Below are positions 21,985 to 32,010 of a DNA stretch of 64,000 nucleotides, one piece after another. Made by a program: the position numbers and the translations under genes. The stretch spans positions 49,986,648 to 50,050,647 of the forward strand of contig OY744525.1 of NCBI GenBank assembly GCA_963556195.1, written 5' to 3'. The notes below the pieces were generated by a model. That model saw nothing but the letters and a program-made list of their open reading frames with translations. It had not been told where the DNA came from and made no database searches. Within the stretch, counting starts at the first letter, position 1, and each line of letters begins with the position of its first letter. The stretch comes from Sepiola atlantica (taxonomy: Eukaryota > Mollusca > Cephalopoda > Sepiida > Sepiolidae).

Positions 21985-22624
21985 TAAAAAAAAAATTTTT
22001 TTTTTTTACCCCTTTCCCTCGCTATAATTCTCATAGCATCTTTTTATATTTCTTATACATTACCTCGATATTTGGCTCTGTTGAGCGAGGTACGAAACCG
22101 GTCAGCTGCCCTTTCATCTTTTTAATTTCTTAAATTCATTATGAATAATAAATATTGTCTCTTCAATGCCATTTTAAAGTTTTGTACGACAAAAAAAATA
22201 TTTAAATATATATATATATTGACGGTTTAAATCATTTTTCAAATCAAGTTCCAAATAAAGAGCACACACAAATTACATATTATAGTTGTTTGCAGGGCAG
22301 TTCATCTTCACTTTCATGAAGATTGTTTTTATAAACTGAAAATTTATCTATAGATATATAGATAGCAGTTGTGGAATTTCCATGGGCTCCAGCTAGTTTT
22401 CATTAAGTGTTCAATTATCTAATCTGTCTTGACTCTGTTGTTTCTTGATTTTTTTCAAACCAATGCACCATTGTATCGAGATGATAAACAAAGCCAGGCG
22501 GGTTCTCTACCTGATCTGGAGATCTTTTCTCAACCTAAGGGCAGACACTTTCCATCCCTTATACATAACTTTGTTACGGCCCATTTTTTAGTATGCCACC
22601 TAAACAACAAATCTTTATTATCAA

Positions 22625-22870
22625 GAGTATCCTTATTATCATATCATATCCTATGATATCATATATCATATCATTTCATATGAGTTTCAGATGAATTTCA
22701 TATGAGTATCAATATCATTTCATATATCATTTCATATATCATATCATATATCATAACATATATCATATCATATATCATATCATTATCATATCATATATCA
22801 TATCATAGATATCCTTAGATTATCCTATTATTCATATTATATGAAATCCTTATTATCCTTATTATCAAGA
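22625..22870. repeat. Degenerate ATCAT/ATATC array
   Basis: Tandem variants of TCATATCATATA with some TTATCCT units at the end. Each unit is close to its own reverse complement. Confidence 0.85.
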
Positions 22871-23285
22871 TATTGTTCATCTGGAGCGTGTTCAACTGTT
22901 GGCAACTAGGATGATAACATGACCTGCTTACCTACAAAGAGCGGCTCCAAAGACAAAATCTGTTCTCACTTGAGCAGTGGAGGATGCGAGGAGACTTGAT
23001 TCTGGTGTACAACATCATCAACAGGAATTTAAATCTACCTTTCGAGGAGTTTTTTACCACACCACCAAGTCGCAGTCTCCGCGGACATCTGCCAAAGATG
23101 TATCATCCACGCATTCTCTGTCCGTGGTTCTGCTTTATGTTACAACCTGTCAGAGGAGGTTGTGACGATGACTACCATATCCAGGTTCAAAGCAGTCTCG
23201 AACAAATATTCAGACTGTATGTGGATTTAAACATCTTCCACTTTACTTTTTTTTTTGTCGAATAAATTTGATTTGATTTGATTTT
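22870..23285 (+). pseudogene. CR1-like LINE tail with pentamer 3' end
   Basis: Broken frames read HLERVQLLATRMIT, then RGDLILVYNIINRNLNLPFEEFFTT, PPSRSLRGH and a final VDLNIF..FFF block before a stop. This is a different LINE subfamily from the NSLP type. It ends in repeated TTGAT units (ATTTGATTTGATTTG), typical of CR1/L2-type 3' ends primed on a short microsatellite. The 5' part is missing. Confidence 0.75.
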
Positions 23286-23499
23286 CAATTTTGAAAAATA
23301 CTTTTGTCTACTCCGATAGACACGTCAAGCATGCAACTCTACACACAGTTGATGAAGACGTATCCTTTGAGGTAGAATGTTGTGCATCCGATGCAGTTCA
23401 ATTTGCAGCGCCAAGAACAATCTGCATTCATTTTCATTAAAACCTGATAGAAATCACACAGAAAGAGAAAATATAATTACTTGTCTACAAAGAGGCTGT

Positions 23500-24060
23500 T
23501 CGATTTGATTATTGATTTTAATTGATTAATCGCAATTGGATCTTAATTATAATTCTAAAGCCACCGGCTTCTTCTGAGTCGCAACGAGGAAAGCTAAAAT
23601 GGCGGTACCCTGTTGATAAGCCAACGCTTATCAATTGACCGTTTTCCGCTGATGTACATTCGCAAACATGCCTCTCACGACAATGATCGGGCCTTTAATC
23701 AATTAGACTTACCTGAGTTTAATTAGTTGCATTAATCAACACCTTTGGCTGCCACATCAATAAGCCACCTCTAATTGCAATTAATAATTATCCATTTCTG
23801 TTTGAGGCTATCATAATTGCAATTAGCTTTGATTAGTTGATTTCTGAATGCAGTCTCGCGAACGCTTGTAACATGCAGTATCAACCGACTACTGCGCTCT
23901 GAGGAATTTGCAACAAGCGTTAAGCTCCCGCGCATGCACAGGATGCTGCCGTTTGAAAGACATTTCTTAATTGATTAAAATTTAATATAATTTAATTTGG
24001 AAATTAATTAGCAGCAATTAGAGGATATTGTGTGACTGGGGTTTGGATTGAAATAGATTT
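23500..24060. promoter_or_regulatory. Candidate homeodomain-rich cis-regulatory stretch
   Basis: This ~560 bp stretch looks less repeat-like than its surroundings. It is dense in ATTA/TAAT cores in varied contexts: GATTAATCGCAATTGG, TTTAATCAATTAG, GTTTAATTAGTTGCATTAATCAA, CTAATTGCAATTAATAATTA, AATTGCAATTAGCTTTGATTAG. It also has AAAATGGCGG (YY1-like) and CTTTGAT (TCF-like). One segment, GGATCTTAATTATA..TAAGCC, is related to 19190-19230, so it is not wholly unique. Function is inferred from site density only. Confidence 0.35.
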
Positions 24061-24164
24061 ATAGACTTGGAAAAGAATATAAAAAGAAAACAAGAGAGTA
24101 AAGAAACAAGAATAAATGCCGCATGAGTTGATGAGACGCATAAAATAGAAATGCTTTAAAAGAT

Positions 24165-24782
24165 AGTATTGGACTAAATCTCTATTTATATAAAGTTAAG
24201 TATGCGCATATGGTTGTATATTTATATGTATAGGATCCACTCCTAAACTAATTAACCGATTATTAACCCATCATTATGAATTTTACAACACAGCATAAGG
24301 GTGAGTAATATGGGCTATATTTAGTTTCATTTAGTTTTATGCAAAGGGAAAATTCAGATACCTCCGATTTTGTAGCATTTTAAAAATAGTTATTAGACAT
24401 CAATTAATAAATATTCCCCCAAATTTCAGTTTCTCTAAAGTAATTTTAAGAGTTTTTAGGGAGGCATAATATGGACACAGCCTCCTATTTGAAAGTTAAA
24501 ATATTTCAGATTTAAATTAAATTTGATCTATCGTCATTAGACACCAATTAAGCAAGATTCCCTAGATTTCAATTTCTTCTTAAGACGCCTTAAATTTTAA
24601 ACATTTTCTAGAATCAAAATCATATAATGGATTTTGATCAAGATTAGAATAATGTTTTCTAGAAATAAGGTTTTGTCGCATTATATCTTGATTTTAATCT
24701 CCGTACAGGGGACATTAAAGTGGTGCAAAACTGTTGTGTAGGGAATTAATTCTAACCGTCTTGGGACAGACAGGTATTCTTC

Positions 24783-24829
<47 letters not shown>

Positions 24830-24840
24830 TAGCAAAACCT
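24165..24840 (+). repeat. 620-bp dispersed repeat, copy 2
   Basis: Same order of landmarks as 5570-6185, but ending in a (TA)n tract (24787-24826) and ACTAGCAAAACCTGTGTC, which is a variant of the element end seen at 4068 and 27298. Confidence 0.75.
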
Positions 24841-25009
24841 GTGTCTCGGGAAAATTGTAGTACCCAATAAACTCCTGCCCTCACACCTGATCCCCATATA
24901 AGTATTATTACGAAAAATCTAAATGTAAATTGCATAAATACTGTATAGATTGTTTTGTCTTATAAATAATAAGAGTCTACGAGTTCTGTTAATGTAAATA
25001 TGTAATAAA

Positions 25010-25140
25010 ATATGCAATGATATTTTCATGATTATTATCATCATCAGCAGCAGCATAATCAGTATAATGAGCATCATCATTATCATTATTATTATGATTA
25101 ATCTCAGTATTATTATTCGTAGTAGTAGCAATCATAGTAG
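25010..25140. repeat. Imperfect trinucleotide repeats
   Basis: Mixed CAT/CAG/ATT repeats. The flanks 24841-25010 and 25141-25255 show nothing. Confidence 0.8.
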
Positions 25141-25261
25141 TATAAATCGTACTAAAGTAAATGTATGTATGCAATAGTAAATAAGAAGAAATAAAAATAA
25201 AAGTAATTAATATGGCTTAATAAGGCAGTTATAAAGGTGCATGTACATTATTGGATAAAAA

Positions 25262-25345
25262 CAGAATAACACAATTGATTTTGTACAGTGGAGGTTCGAC
25301 CTCATAACCACTGTTTCTATAAGCAACAACATTCCTGCTGAGCTA
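25262..25345 (-). repeat. tRNA-like sequence
   Basis: The minus strand reads CTTAGCTCAGCAGGA (good A box) and, about 40 nt later, GAGGTCGAACCTC (B-box-like with a 4-5 bp T-arm). A TGTT/AACA pair could be the anticodon arm, but its loop is 9 nt. The acceptor strands do not pair, so this is a tRNA pseudogene or SINE head rather than a tRNA gene. Confidence 0.45.
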
Positions 25346-26560
25346 AGAAACTAGCATTTATTTATAATGCAAATTTAAATATAAAAAGTCAATCTGCTGT
25401 TACTATATGAGTGACCTAATTAAAGTAATCGTCAAAACTTATTCTCTATTCCTAATTGTTTGTCTGTCTGTCTCTTTTTCTTTCTCTCTCTCTCCCTCTC
25501 TTCCTCTCACTATACTAAATCCACGAGTATTACGCACATGCAGTATATCTTAAACAGTCGATATATTATTGTATGTATCGGACGCCATTGTTATTATTCT
25601 GCAGTGAATGAATTTAAAGATATTATCCAATCAGAGATCGAGTGTTAGATTGGTGCAAAGCAAAAGTTTATCGGATGAATTTTATTTTTTTTGTGGTGGC
25701 GCCGATGAGTAGAGTCACAGTAGATGCCAGGCAAGGAGTACAAATGCCACCACATTTCACTGGAAATGTGTAATCAAAGAGAAAATGCGATTAAGACTAA
25801 ATATTAAAATCGGTAAATGTGACTGAAAAAAAATTTTTTCAGAGCAAAAACAAATGGGAAAGCATATTTTTAGTGCAGCTTTATCTGTTAAACATGTAGT
25901 AAAAAGAAGAGAAATAATGTACAGTACTTTATAAAGATAACTGTTTTATGCGAAAAAAGCTTTATTCATTTCATATAGCATTTCATATATCTTCTTCAGA
26001 TATGCAAACGAGAAATGATGATAGTATTACAAATCAATAAGGAAAAATAATTGACGAGGTTAAAAGCGAAAGAGAAAACAAAGAAAAGTAAGAGAAGAGA
26101 GACGAAATGAAAAAAAGGACAGTATAAGTAACGCAAATAGATTTCTGATGACCTACTAGACTGGGTTAAATGTACTTTTACATAACTGTTTTAAATTTTG
26201 AATCAGTTGGTGAGAACGTTTCTGTGAAGGTAGTGGGTGTGTATGTTAAAGCCACAATCGAATTGGGCGAGGGCGACGACGGGGGAGGCACATCTAGAAA
26301 CAGAGAGAGGTCAAATATAATAAATATTGAAGAAAGAGAATAAAAATAATATTTAAGTGAGGATGTATGAAAATATTTTAGAAAGTAAACCTATCCACTA
26401 TTGGCCGGGATGCAGTGAGATCATTTTAGTTTTGATAACGATTAAAATTATTTTCAAATCCTATTCTAAATAAATAGTATACACAAAGGTATTATTTCCA
26501 GACAATGATGATTCCCAGTCATACAATCCAACATAAAATGTGTTCAAATATATATTTGGA
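25346..26560. other. Non-coding, nothing recognised
   Basis: A CT-rich run lies at 25466-25505. 25960-26130 is AT-rich with CTTCTTCAG (minus CTGAAGA) but no ribozyme fold. Confidence 0.5.
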
Positions 26561-26564
26561 AACT

Positions 26565-27070
26565 TAAAGGGTGCTTCGGTATTATTCGAGATAAATGAAA
26601 TTTTCATTTTGATTTTAGAAGAGTCAGTTGAAAGGGGAGATAATTCAAACTGTTTTTTTTTTGTTGTTGTTGTAATCATAACCCATAAGAATAATCCAGA
26701 GAATTAGTAAGAAAATAAATTTAAAAGAGAGTACTTATGCAGTTTACGTACCGAGCTGAAATAATAATGTTATAATTTAAAAAGCCATTCTTAACATGGG
26801 AAGGTGGCGAGGGGGGTTGATCAACTATTCTATACTTTCACCTAACAATTTGATAAACAGAATAGTTAAGAATGGCTTTCTAAATTATAATGTTATTATT
26901 TCAGCCCGGTTCATAAACTGCATAAATACTCTTTATTTAATTTGTTTTCTTACTAATTATCTGGATTTTCTTCATGTGTTTGAATTATCTCCCCTTTCAA
27001 CCGACTTTTCTAAATAAAAGATAAAAATTTAATCTGTCCCCAATACTACAGAAGCACCACTGAAAGATAG
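26565..27070. repeat. Large inverted repeat (arms ~200-230 bp)
   Basis: Left arm 26565-26795, right arm about 26862-27070, spacer about 66 bp. Paired landmarks are GCTTCGGTATTATT / AATACTACAGAAGC, GTTGAAAGGGGAGATAATTC / GAATTATCTCCCCTTTCAAC, and AAAGCCATTCTTAAC / GTTAAGAATGGCTTT. The inner 43 bp are nearly perfect; the outer arms carry small indels. Likely a fold-back element or a head-to-head duplication. No transposase. Confidence 0.85.
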
Positions 27071-27289
27071 TGGACAACCTCCTGTAGTCCCAAATTGGGG
27101 CCTCACCATTGTTTGAGCTATCTTTGCTCATTTTGCTTCTTTTTTTTCATAATATAGACTGTCTCCGCCAGACTGATGAATTTAAAAAATAAATTATCAT
27201 GAAGTACTTTATTATATTGCCAATAACACGATACAACAATAACAAATAAAAATTAGCTTGTCAGAAACAAAGTTTCATTTGTCAATTTA

Positions 27290-27930
27290 AAGGATACTAG
27301 CAGGGATATCCGACGATGCTCGGGATTGAGTGAGGATCACGACTACATACTTTTTCACTATGCTCATAACACCATATTACTTTCTTTGTTTTTACTGCCC
27401 TCCTCCCGTTTCGCCTACTAATATAAATTGAAGAAGCTGAAATGTCGGAAAATTCTGAATTAATGTCTTATACGAGGCACGTCTAAAAAAGTATCCAACC
27501 ATTATTTTTTCTGTGCGAAATGGAGACGATAGGCAGTGCCACTCTACACAGTGGAGGAATATACCTTCATGCGCATGTGTGAATTTTATCACCGCCTTCC
27601 TGTGCGTTAGTCATTGCCTGTCGGTTGCTAAGTGAGATGCTACACAATCACTTAGAAGTGGGTGCACATAGATATTCGGCACACAGATAGTGATGTAGAG
27701 ATTCATGACCACTTCCATTGTCTTCCTTGGAGAATTGTATACATATGATATAAATTTCATAAAAATAGAATATATTTGAAATTTTAAGGGGTTATGCCCT
27801 CGTAGCCACCTTAGGGATGCATTTAGAGATTCGGGAACATTCCGATTGTATTCTCTGGTAAATTTTACATAAGAATAGATGTTAGGTAGATTCTGTAACC
27901 TTTCTTTCTATAGGGAACAGACAAAGATAA
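27290..27930 (+). repeat. Dispersed element with TACCCGACGTT-type end, copy 1
   Basis: It begins ATACTAGCAGGGATATCCGAC and ends near TATAGGGAACAGACAAAG. An inverted copy lies at 30870-31490. Relative to that copy it carries extra DNA at 27478-27650 starting TACGAGGCACGTCTAAAAAAG, which resembles a mariner terminal sequence. The GGCGTTGCCCGG-like end recalls rolling-circle (Helitron-like) non-autonomous elements, but I cannot confirm a class. Confidence 0.6.
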
Positions 27931-27975
27931 CACACAGACATCTGACCAAAATAATTTTATATATATGGTGCTATT

Positions 27976-28065
27976 CAGATTAGGACTCGAGCTAACTTTG
28001 ACTCCGTCGTTAGGATTAAGGTTAGGATCAGGGTGGTGGTCAAAGTTAGCTCGGGTCCTAATCTG
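27976..28065. repeat. 26-bp inverted repeat between TA tracts
   Basis: CAGATTAGGACTCGAGCTAA (27976 on) pairs with the reverse complement at 28040-28065, with two mismatches and a 38-bp spacer. GGTGCTATT / AAAGTACC outside it suggests longer degenerate arms. A (TA)n tract follows. A small fold-back/MITE is likely. Confidence 0.75.
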
Positions 28066-28075
28066 ATAAAGTACC

Positions 28076-28138
<63 letters not shown>
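28076..28138. repeat. (TA)n microsatellite
   Basis: On the minus strand this lies immediately 3' of the tRNA-like/hammerhead-like unit at 28143-28300. Confidence 0.95.
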
Positions 28139-28141
<3 letters not shown>

Positions 28142-28142
28142 A

Positions 28143-28300
28143 TTTACAAACAGCTTTTTCGCCATAACATAACTCTTCAGTGTGGCTAGACATGGTAAGT
28201 TCTTTCACGCTGAAAATCGAAATCCAAACACCAGACCACTTCCAAATGTGATCAGCAGTGTTAAGAATCTTACCTCTGCACAAACGTCCCGGCTACTGAC
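28143..28300 (-). repeat. tRNA-like plus hammerhead-like unit (decayed)
   Basis: The minus strand shows GCAGAGGTAAGATTC (A-box-like), GGATTTCGATTTTCAG (weak B box), then GCCACA, CTGAAGAG, 11 nt and CGAAA. The CTGANGA and GAAA cores are intact and C11.1-G10.1 can pair, but stem II beyond that is poor and the cleavage triplet with a matching stem I strand is lost. The layout equals the units at 29107, 34878 and 63003. Confidence 0.5.
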
Positions 28301-28635
28301 AAATTATAACGCTTATATATTTCTTTGTTTATATATTTTCCATTCTACCAATAACCTAGAGAACTCTATTCTTTATAGAAATGTATTGCTTTATGGCCGG
28401 TGGAAACGGTTTTTTCACATACAGGAGAGCTCAACTCATAAGTAGGGGGTATATATCTGTTACTTACAGGATGGACCAGGTGAAGGTTGCCAGCATCCAG
28501 AGTGAAAGTGGTGCTATGGAACAAGCATGAATCAAACATGTCACACAGAGTTGTCAGCCCAGTCCACTATCTGCATCACCACTGCTTTTGCAAAAGTATA
28601 TAACTTATATGGAATTCTTATTTTTATTTGTTTAA
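28301..28635. other. Non-coding, nothing recognised
   Basis: AT-rich; the short open frames here show no known motif. Confidence 0.45.
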
Positions 28636-28639
28636 AGAA

Positions 28640-28950
28640 TTCAATTTGCTTTCAGAAGGATTCTGCCAACTGTCAAAAATGGCCGCCGATTCTGGCTGAG
28701 TCAGCCATTTTGTTAACTTATTTCTGTGGCTGTGTTTATAAAGAACAGCGAAACATTGTCCCATAAATATCCAATTACGAAGTGTAATTGCCAACAATAT
28801 ACAAACATTACTTCCTGGCAGCTTCTCATTAAGAACTTGTTATACTAATTACATTATGCGGTTGGAGGTTGTTCGTTAGGAATGGATCATCAATCAGCTT
28901 AATTACCTTGTTTTGTAGGCAGCAAGGAAGTGTTGAGCTAAGCCATCACC
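28640..28950. promoter_or_regulatory. Candidate conserved non-coding stretch
   Basis: Complex, non-repetitive looking DNA with AAAATGGCCGCCG (YY1-like), TGACTCAGCC (AP-1-like, on the reverse strand), a dyad of homeodomain cores CCAATTACGAAGTGTAATTG, and TACTAATTACATTATG. No other copy is visible in the window. Regulatory function is a guess from composition. Confidence 0.3.
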
Positions 28951-29106
28951 CATCGAGAGAGACACACAGAGACAGGGAAGTTGTCCTTCAGAACACAGAT
29001 TTTAGAAGAATATAGGAAAAGCGAAAGAATTCAACAAGAATTAGAAAGTAACTTGTTTTATAATAGATCTATATATAATTATTCTATTTTATTAATGAAT
29101 ATTTAT

Positions 29107-29240
29107 CCACAGACATATATGTTTCATATTCACTAACAATCTTCAGTGTGGCTAATGTACCTGTACCTCTGCTCGAACGATTCAAACCCTGGACCTGATT
29201 AACTTCAGTCAAAACTTCTTACCGCTGGGCCTTCATGACA
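29107..29240 (-). ncRNA. tRNA-like boxes followed by type I hammerhead motif
   Basis: Read on the minus strand: AGGCCCAGCGG (A box, 29222-29232), then AGGGTTTGAATCG (B box, about 29178-29190), then the ribozyme 29151-29107. Stem I pairs CCACA with TGTGG perfectly. The core is CTGAAGA (consensus CUGANGA) and GAAAC. Stem III is ACA/TGT with a TATA loop, and the cleavage triplet is GTC. Stem II (14 nt) has only an ATT/AAT pairing. Type I hammerheads of PLEs and other metazoan repeats often have such a weak stem III and are known to work best as dimers. In-frame coding is absent. Confidence 0.65.
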
Positions 29241-29308
29241 ACCACGTTTCAAATACGAGAGAAATAAGCCCTACATTTTATGTACAAATAAAGTAAGTCC
29301 CAAGGTAC

Positions 29309-29309
<1 letters not shown>

Positions 29310-29352
<43 letters not shown>
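29310..29352. repeat. (TA)n microsatellite
   Basis: About 21 units followed by a short GT run. Confidence 0.95.
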
Positions 29353-29355
<3 letters not shown>

Positions 29356-29429
29356 GTGTGTATGTAGGCAGTATTCTTTCATTTATATAAATATTGTTAA
29401 AAATAACAGAATTCTCTTAAGCTTGATTA

Positions 29430-29825
29430 TGACTTTTTTATTTTCTCAATTTTTCGAATGATTTTTTTTGTGTCAAAATCAAAAATAAATGAATCTATGT
29501 TCCATATATATCACAAACATTTTCGATTCTTCGTTGAATCATCTTCAGGTGACAAAAACAAATGAAGAACAAGTTGGAGAAAAGAGAATTGTCAAAAAGC
29601 AGCCGAGAACGCACACGTGAAGTCAGTTAGACACCAGAAGAACGAACCAGTGCAAATCCAAGAGAGACGTTAACAATTTAAATTCCGGGACGCCAGAATT
29701 TGCATCACAGAATCAATTGTATTATGTTAAGCATTTTAAAATGTTGTTATTGGTTTCATACGTAATGTTATTAATTGTAGATTGCTGGGTTTTAATAAAG
29801 ATAGCCTCAAATATTTTTAATAATA
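29430..29825 (+). repeat. 390-bp dispersed repeat C, copy 1
   Basis: Matches 62555-62950 on the same strand: TGATTTTTTTTGTGTCAAAAT/..TTTTTGTGTTAAAAT, TTCGATTCTTCGTTGAATCATC, CGCACACGTGAAGTCAGTTA, GACGCCAGAATT, GTTTCATACGTAATGTTATT, and GGGTTTTAATAAAGATAGCC. A partial inverted copy lies at 39755-39880. The minus strand carries CTGAAGA and a GATTC..GAATC stem then GAAAA, so it is hammerhead-like but not foldable as one (see rejected list). Confidence 0.8.
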
Positions 29826-30865
29826 CATTATGAAAGCAATTAAAAAAATGATCTTATATATAAACAAAAGACGATTTTCCCCCGATTTCTTTTTTTTTTA
29901 ATAGCTTTGTTGACAACAAGTAGATAAAAATATGTTTTGTCAGTCAGTTTTCGCAAACATTAGTCTGTGTTCTTAAAACTAAAAATTCCATTTCCAATCG
30001 ATTTCATCAAATCAACAGGTTTCGTTTTGATTATTAATATCATAGAAAGAGTTGGAGAAGCCAACCCTCCCATAGTCTGAAGTCCTCTTCCTACCACACA
30101 TGACATCGTTAAGAAATATGGAAGAGATATAATTAAGGTCAATTTTTCAAATTTCATCCCTTTTGATAAGCGATTTCTCTCAGTTAAACGTTATTTGGCC
30201 GACTTACAAAATAACGTTTCCATAGCATGCTTTATAATCTGTGTATTAATAACACTGGGAAAATTGATAACATGTCAGCCTACTAAGATGCGATTCTGAG
30301 TTCAATTTTCGTCATAGGATTCAAAACGTTTTTACATTTATTCTTATTTTAAAATTGTTGTCGACCTTTTGATTTGACAGAATGGGAGGAAAAAATAAAT
30401 GGTCGACCTTTTACTTTCTTTTTTAAAGAGGACACAAACTGTTTTTTACATTTATTCATAAACTAAATATCATTTTTTGGCAGGCGAAGAAATCCTGTTT
30501 CAATCACATCAATTATTAATGAAAGTAAATGACTCCCGGACAACGCACCGGGTAAGGACAGCTAGTTATTCATAAAGATATAGTACATGTAAAAGATCTG
30601 TCATAATAAACCATACAAGTATTTATTCATAAAAATCACACTTATATTATTACGGACGGCCCAAATAAGCTATACTTTTCTTCATCTCTCCTGAATAGTA
30701 ACCCAGTCAAAAATATATTCCCAACAAGCTTTTATTTAGAACATTATAGCTATTGTGGATGCCTTACATAACCATTCATTATTCTCCATCTCTTTTGAAC
30801 ACTAGACGGGTCTATAATCTCTACAATTAATTTTTTAAATTACCTTCTATATATATAAAATTCAA
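29826..30865. other. AT-rich DNA with a tRNA-like scrap
   Basis: 30255-30320 reads TTGATAACATGTCAGCC and TGAGTTCAATTTTC, which could be degenerate pol III boxes. 30540-30570 has CCGGACAACGCACCGGG, a hairpin-forming end sequence of the kind seen at 27298. The rest is uninformative. Confidence 0.4.
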
Positions 30866-30869
30866 TGTA

Positions 30870-31490
30870 TGTGTGTGTGTGTGGTGTTTGTGTGTTCCCT
30901 ATACAAAGAAAGGTTAAAGAATCTACATAAAATCTCAAAGTGTATTCCTATGTAAAATTTACCTGGGGAGACGATGGAAGTGTTCCCGAATCTCTAAGTT
31001 CACGCCTAAACGGGCTATGAGGCCATAACCCACTTAAAACTTCAAATATATTCTATTTTTATAAAATTTAAATCATAAAATTTTCTGCGGAAGACAATGG
31101 AAGTGGTCTAAAATCTCTAAGTGCCGTCCTGATCTAAAGGAGCTATGGAGGCCGAACCTTTTTTAAAACTTCAAATATATCCTATTTTGGTGAAAAAATA
31201 TAAAATCATAACATGTTACCGTCTATGTGCTGAATATCTACATGCCCCCACTTTTAAGTAACCCATGGGACAAAACCTCCTTAGAACTTAAAATGAAATT
31301 TAAACCATATGTATAAGACACAAATTCAGAGCGTTTGCCCAACATTTCAGCTTCTTCTGACTATATTAGGTGGTTAAACGGGAGGAGAGGGTTAGTAAGA
31401 ACAAAGAAATTCATATAGTGTTGTGAGCTAAGTGAAAAAGTACATAATAATGATCCTCATTCATTCCTGAGCAACGTCGGGTCACCCTGC
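30870..31490 (-). repeat. Dispersed element with TACCCGACGTT-type end, copy 2
   Basis: Inverted relative to 27290-27930, sharing TGTAAAATTTACC, GTTCCCGAATCTCTAA, ACAATGGAAGTGGTC and GAATATCTA..TGC.CCCACTT. The end is GAGCAACGTCGGGTCACCCT GCTAGTTA. It carries no mariner-like insert. Confidence 0.65.
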
Positions 31491-31770
31491 TAGTTATTAC
31501 TAAAATCGGGCTGTTATGGATCGCTCAAATCGCTATTAGTTTTTCTCCATTATTTCTGAACACGAAAATGATCCAATCAGAACCTCTACAATCATTTATT
31601 TGTAAAAATCACACTTTTATAGTCATGGATGGACAAATAACCTATAATTGCATCCCACACCTCTTCTGAACACTAGACCCATTTAAAAATACTAACCGGC
31701 AGTAACAATAGGTGTATAGGTTTAGAACATAAAAACCTTACCACAGTGCTCAATCTGTTTATGTGATCAT

Positions 31771-31803
31771 CCACAGACTGTTTCGTTGTTTCTTCAGTGT
31801 GAA
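31771..31803 (-). repeat. Minimal hammerhead-like relic
   Basis: Minus strand: CACA, CTGAAGA, AACAAC, GAAAC, A, GTC, TGTGG. All invariant core residues and a 6-bp stem I (with one G-U) are present. Stem II and stem III are too short to fold in a single copy. It is probably an internally deleted relative of the 29107 motif. Confidence 0.45.
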
Positions 31804-32010
31804 TACAGGCAAGTGCCTCGAACTGAGATTTTATTTTGTTAATAGTTGGCGATTCTTATGATTCAGCTGTCAGGCACAAGCTACAAGTAAACGAAATCTC
31901 AATATTTATATAAACACTGTCAACGACCTAAGAGATTATTCGTTTTTATGAAGAGCTTTGAATTATCGTTGATGGTGGCTAGCGATTTCACTTACCATTA
32001 GTCTATTTTA

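Noticed and set aside
25262..25345. Functional tRNA gene
   Set aside because: A and B boxes are plausible but the acceptor arm does not pair and the anticodon loop is too large.
25975..26010. CTGAAGA..GAAA on the minus strand
   Set aside because: Only 8 nt lie between the core strings with no pairing, and stems I and III are absent.
28011..28030. Telomere-like TTAGG units
   Set aside because: Only two or three degenerate units inside a fold-back spacer.
29515..29560. Hammerhead on the minus strand of repeat C (also 62630-62680 and 39785-39860)
   Set aside because: CTGAAGA and a GATTC/GAATC stem precede GAAA, but all three copies have an extra A after GAAA, a stem III mismatch at the cleavage site and no stem I complementarity.
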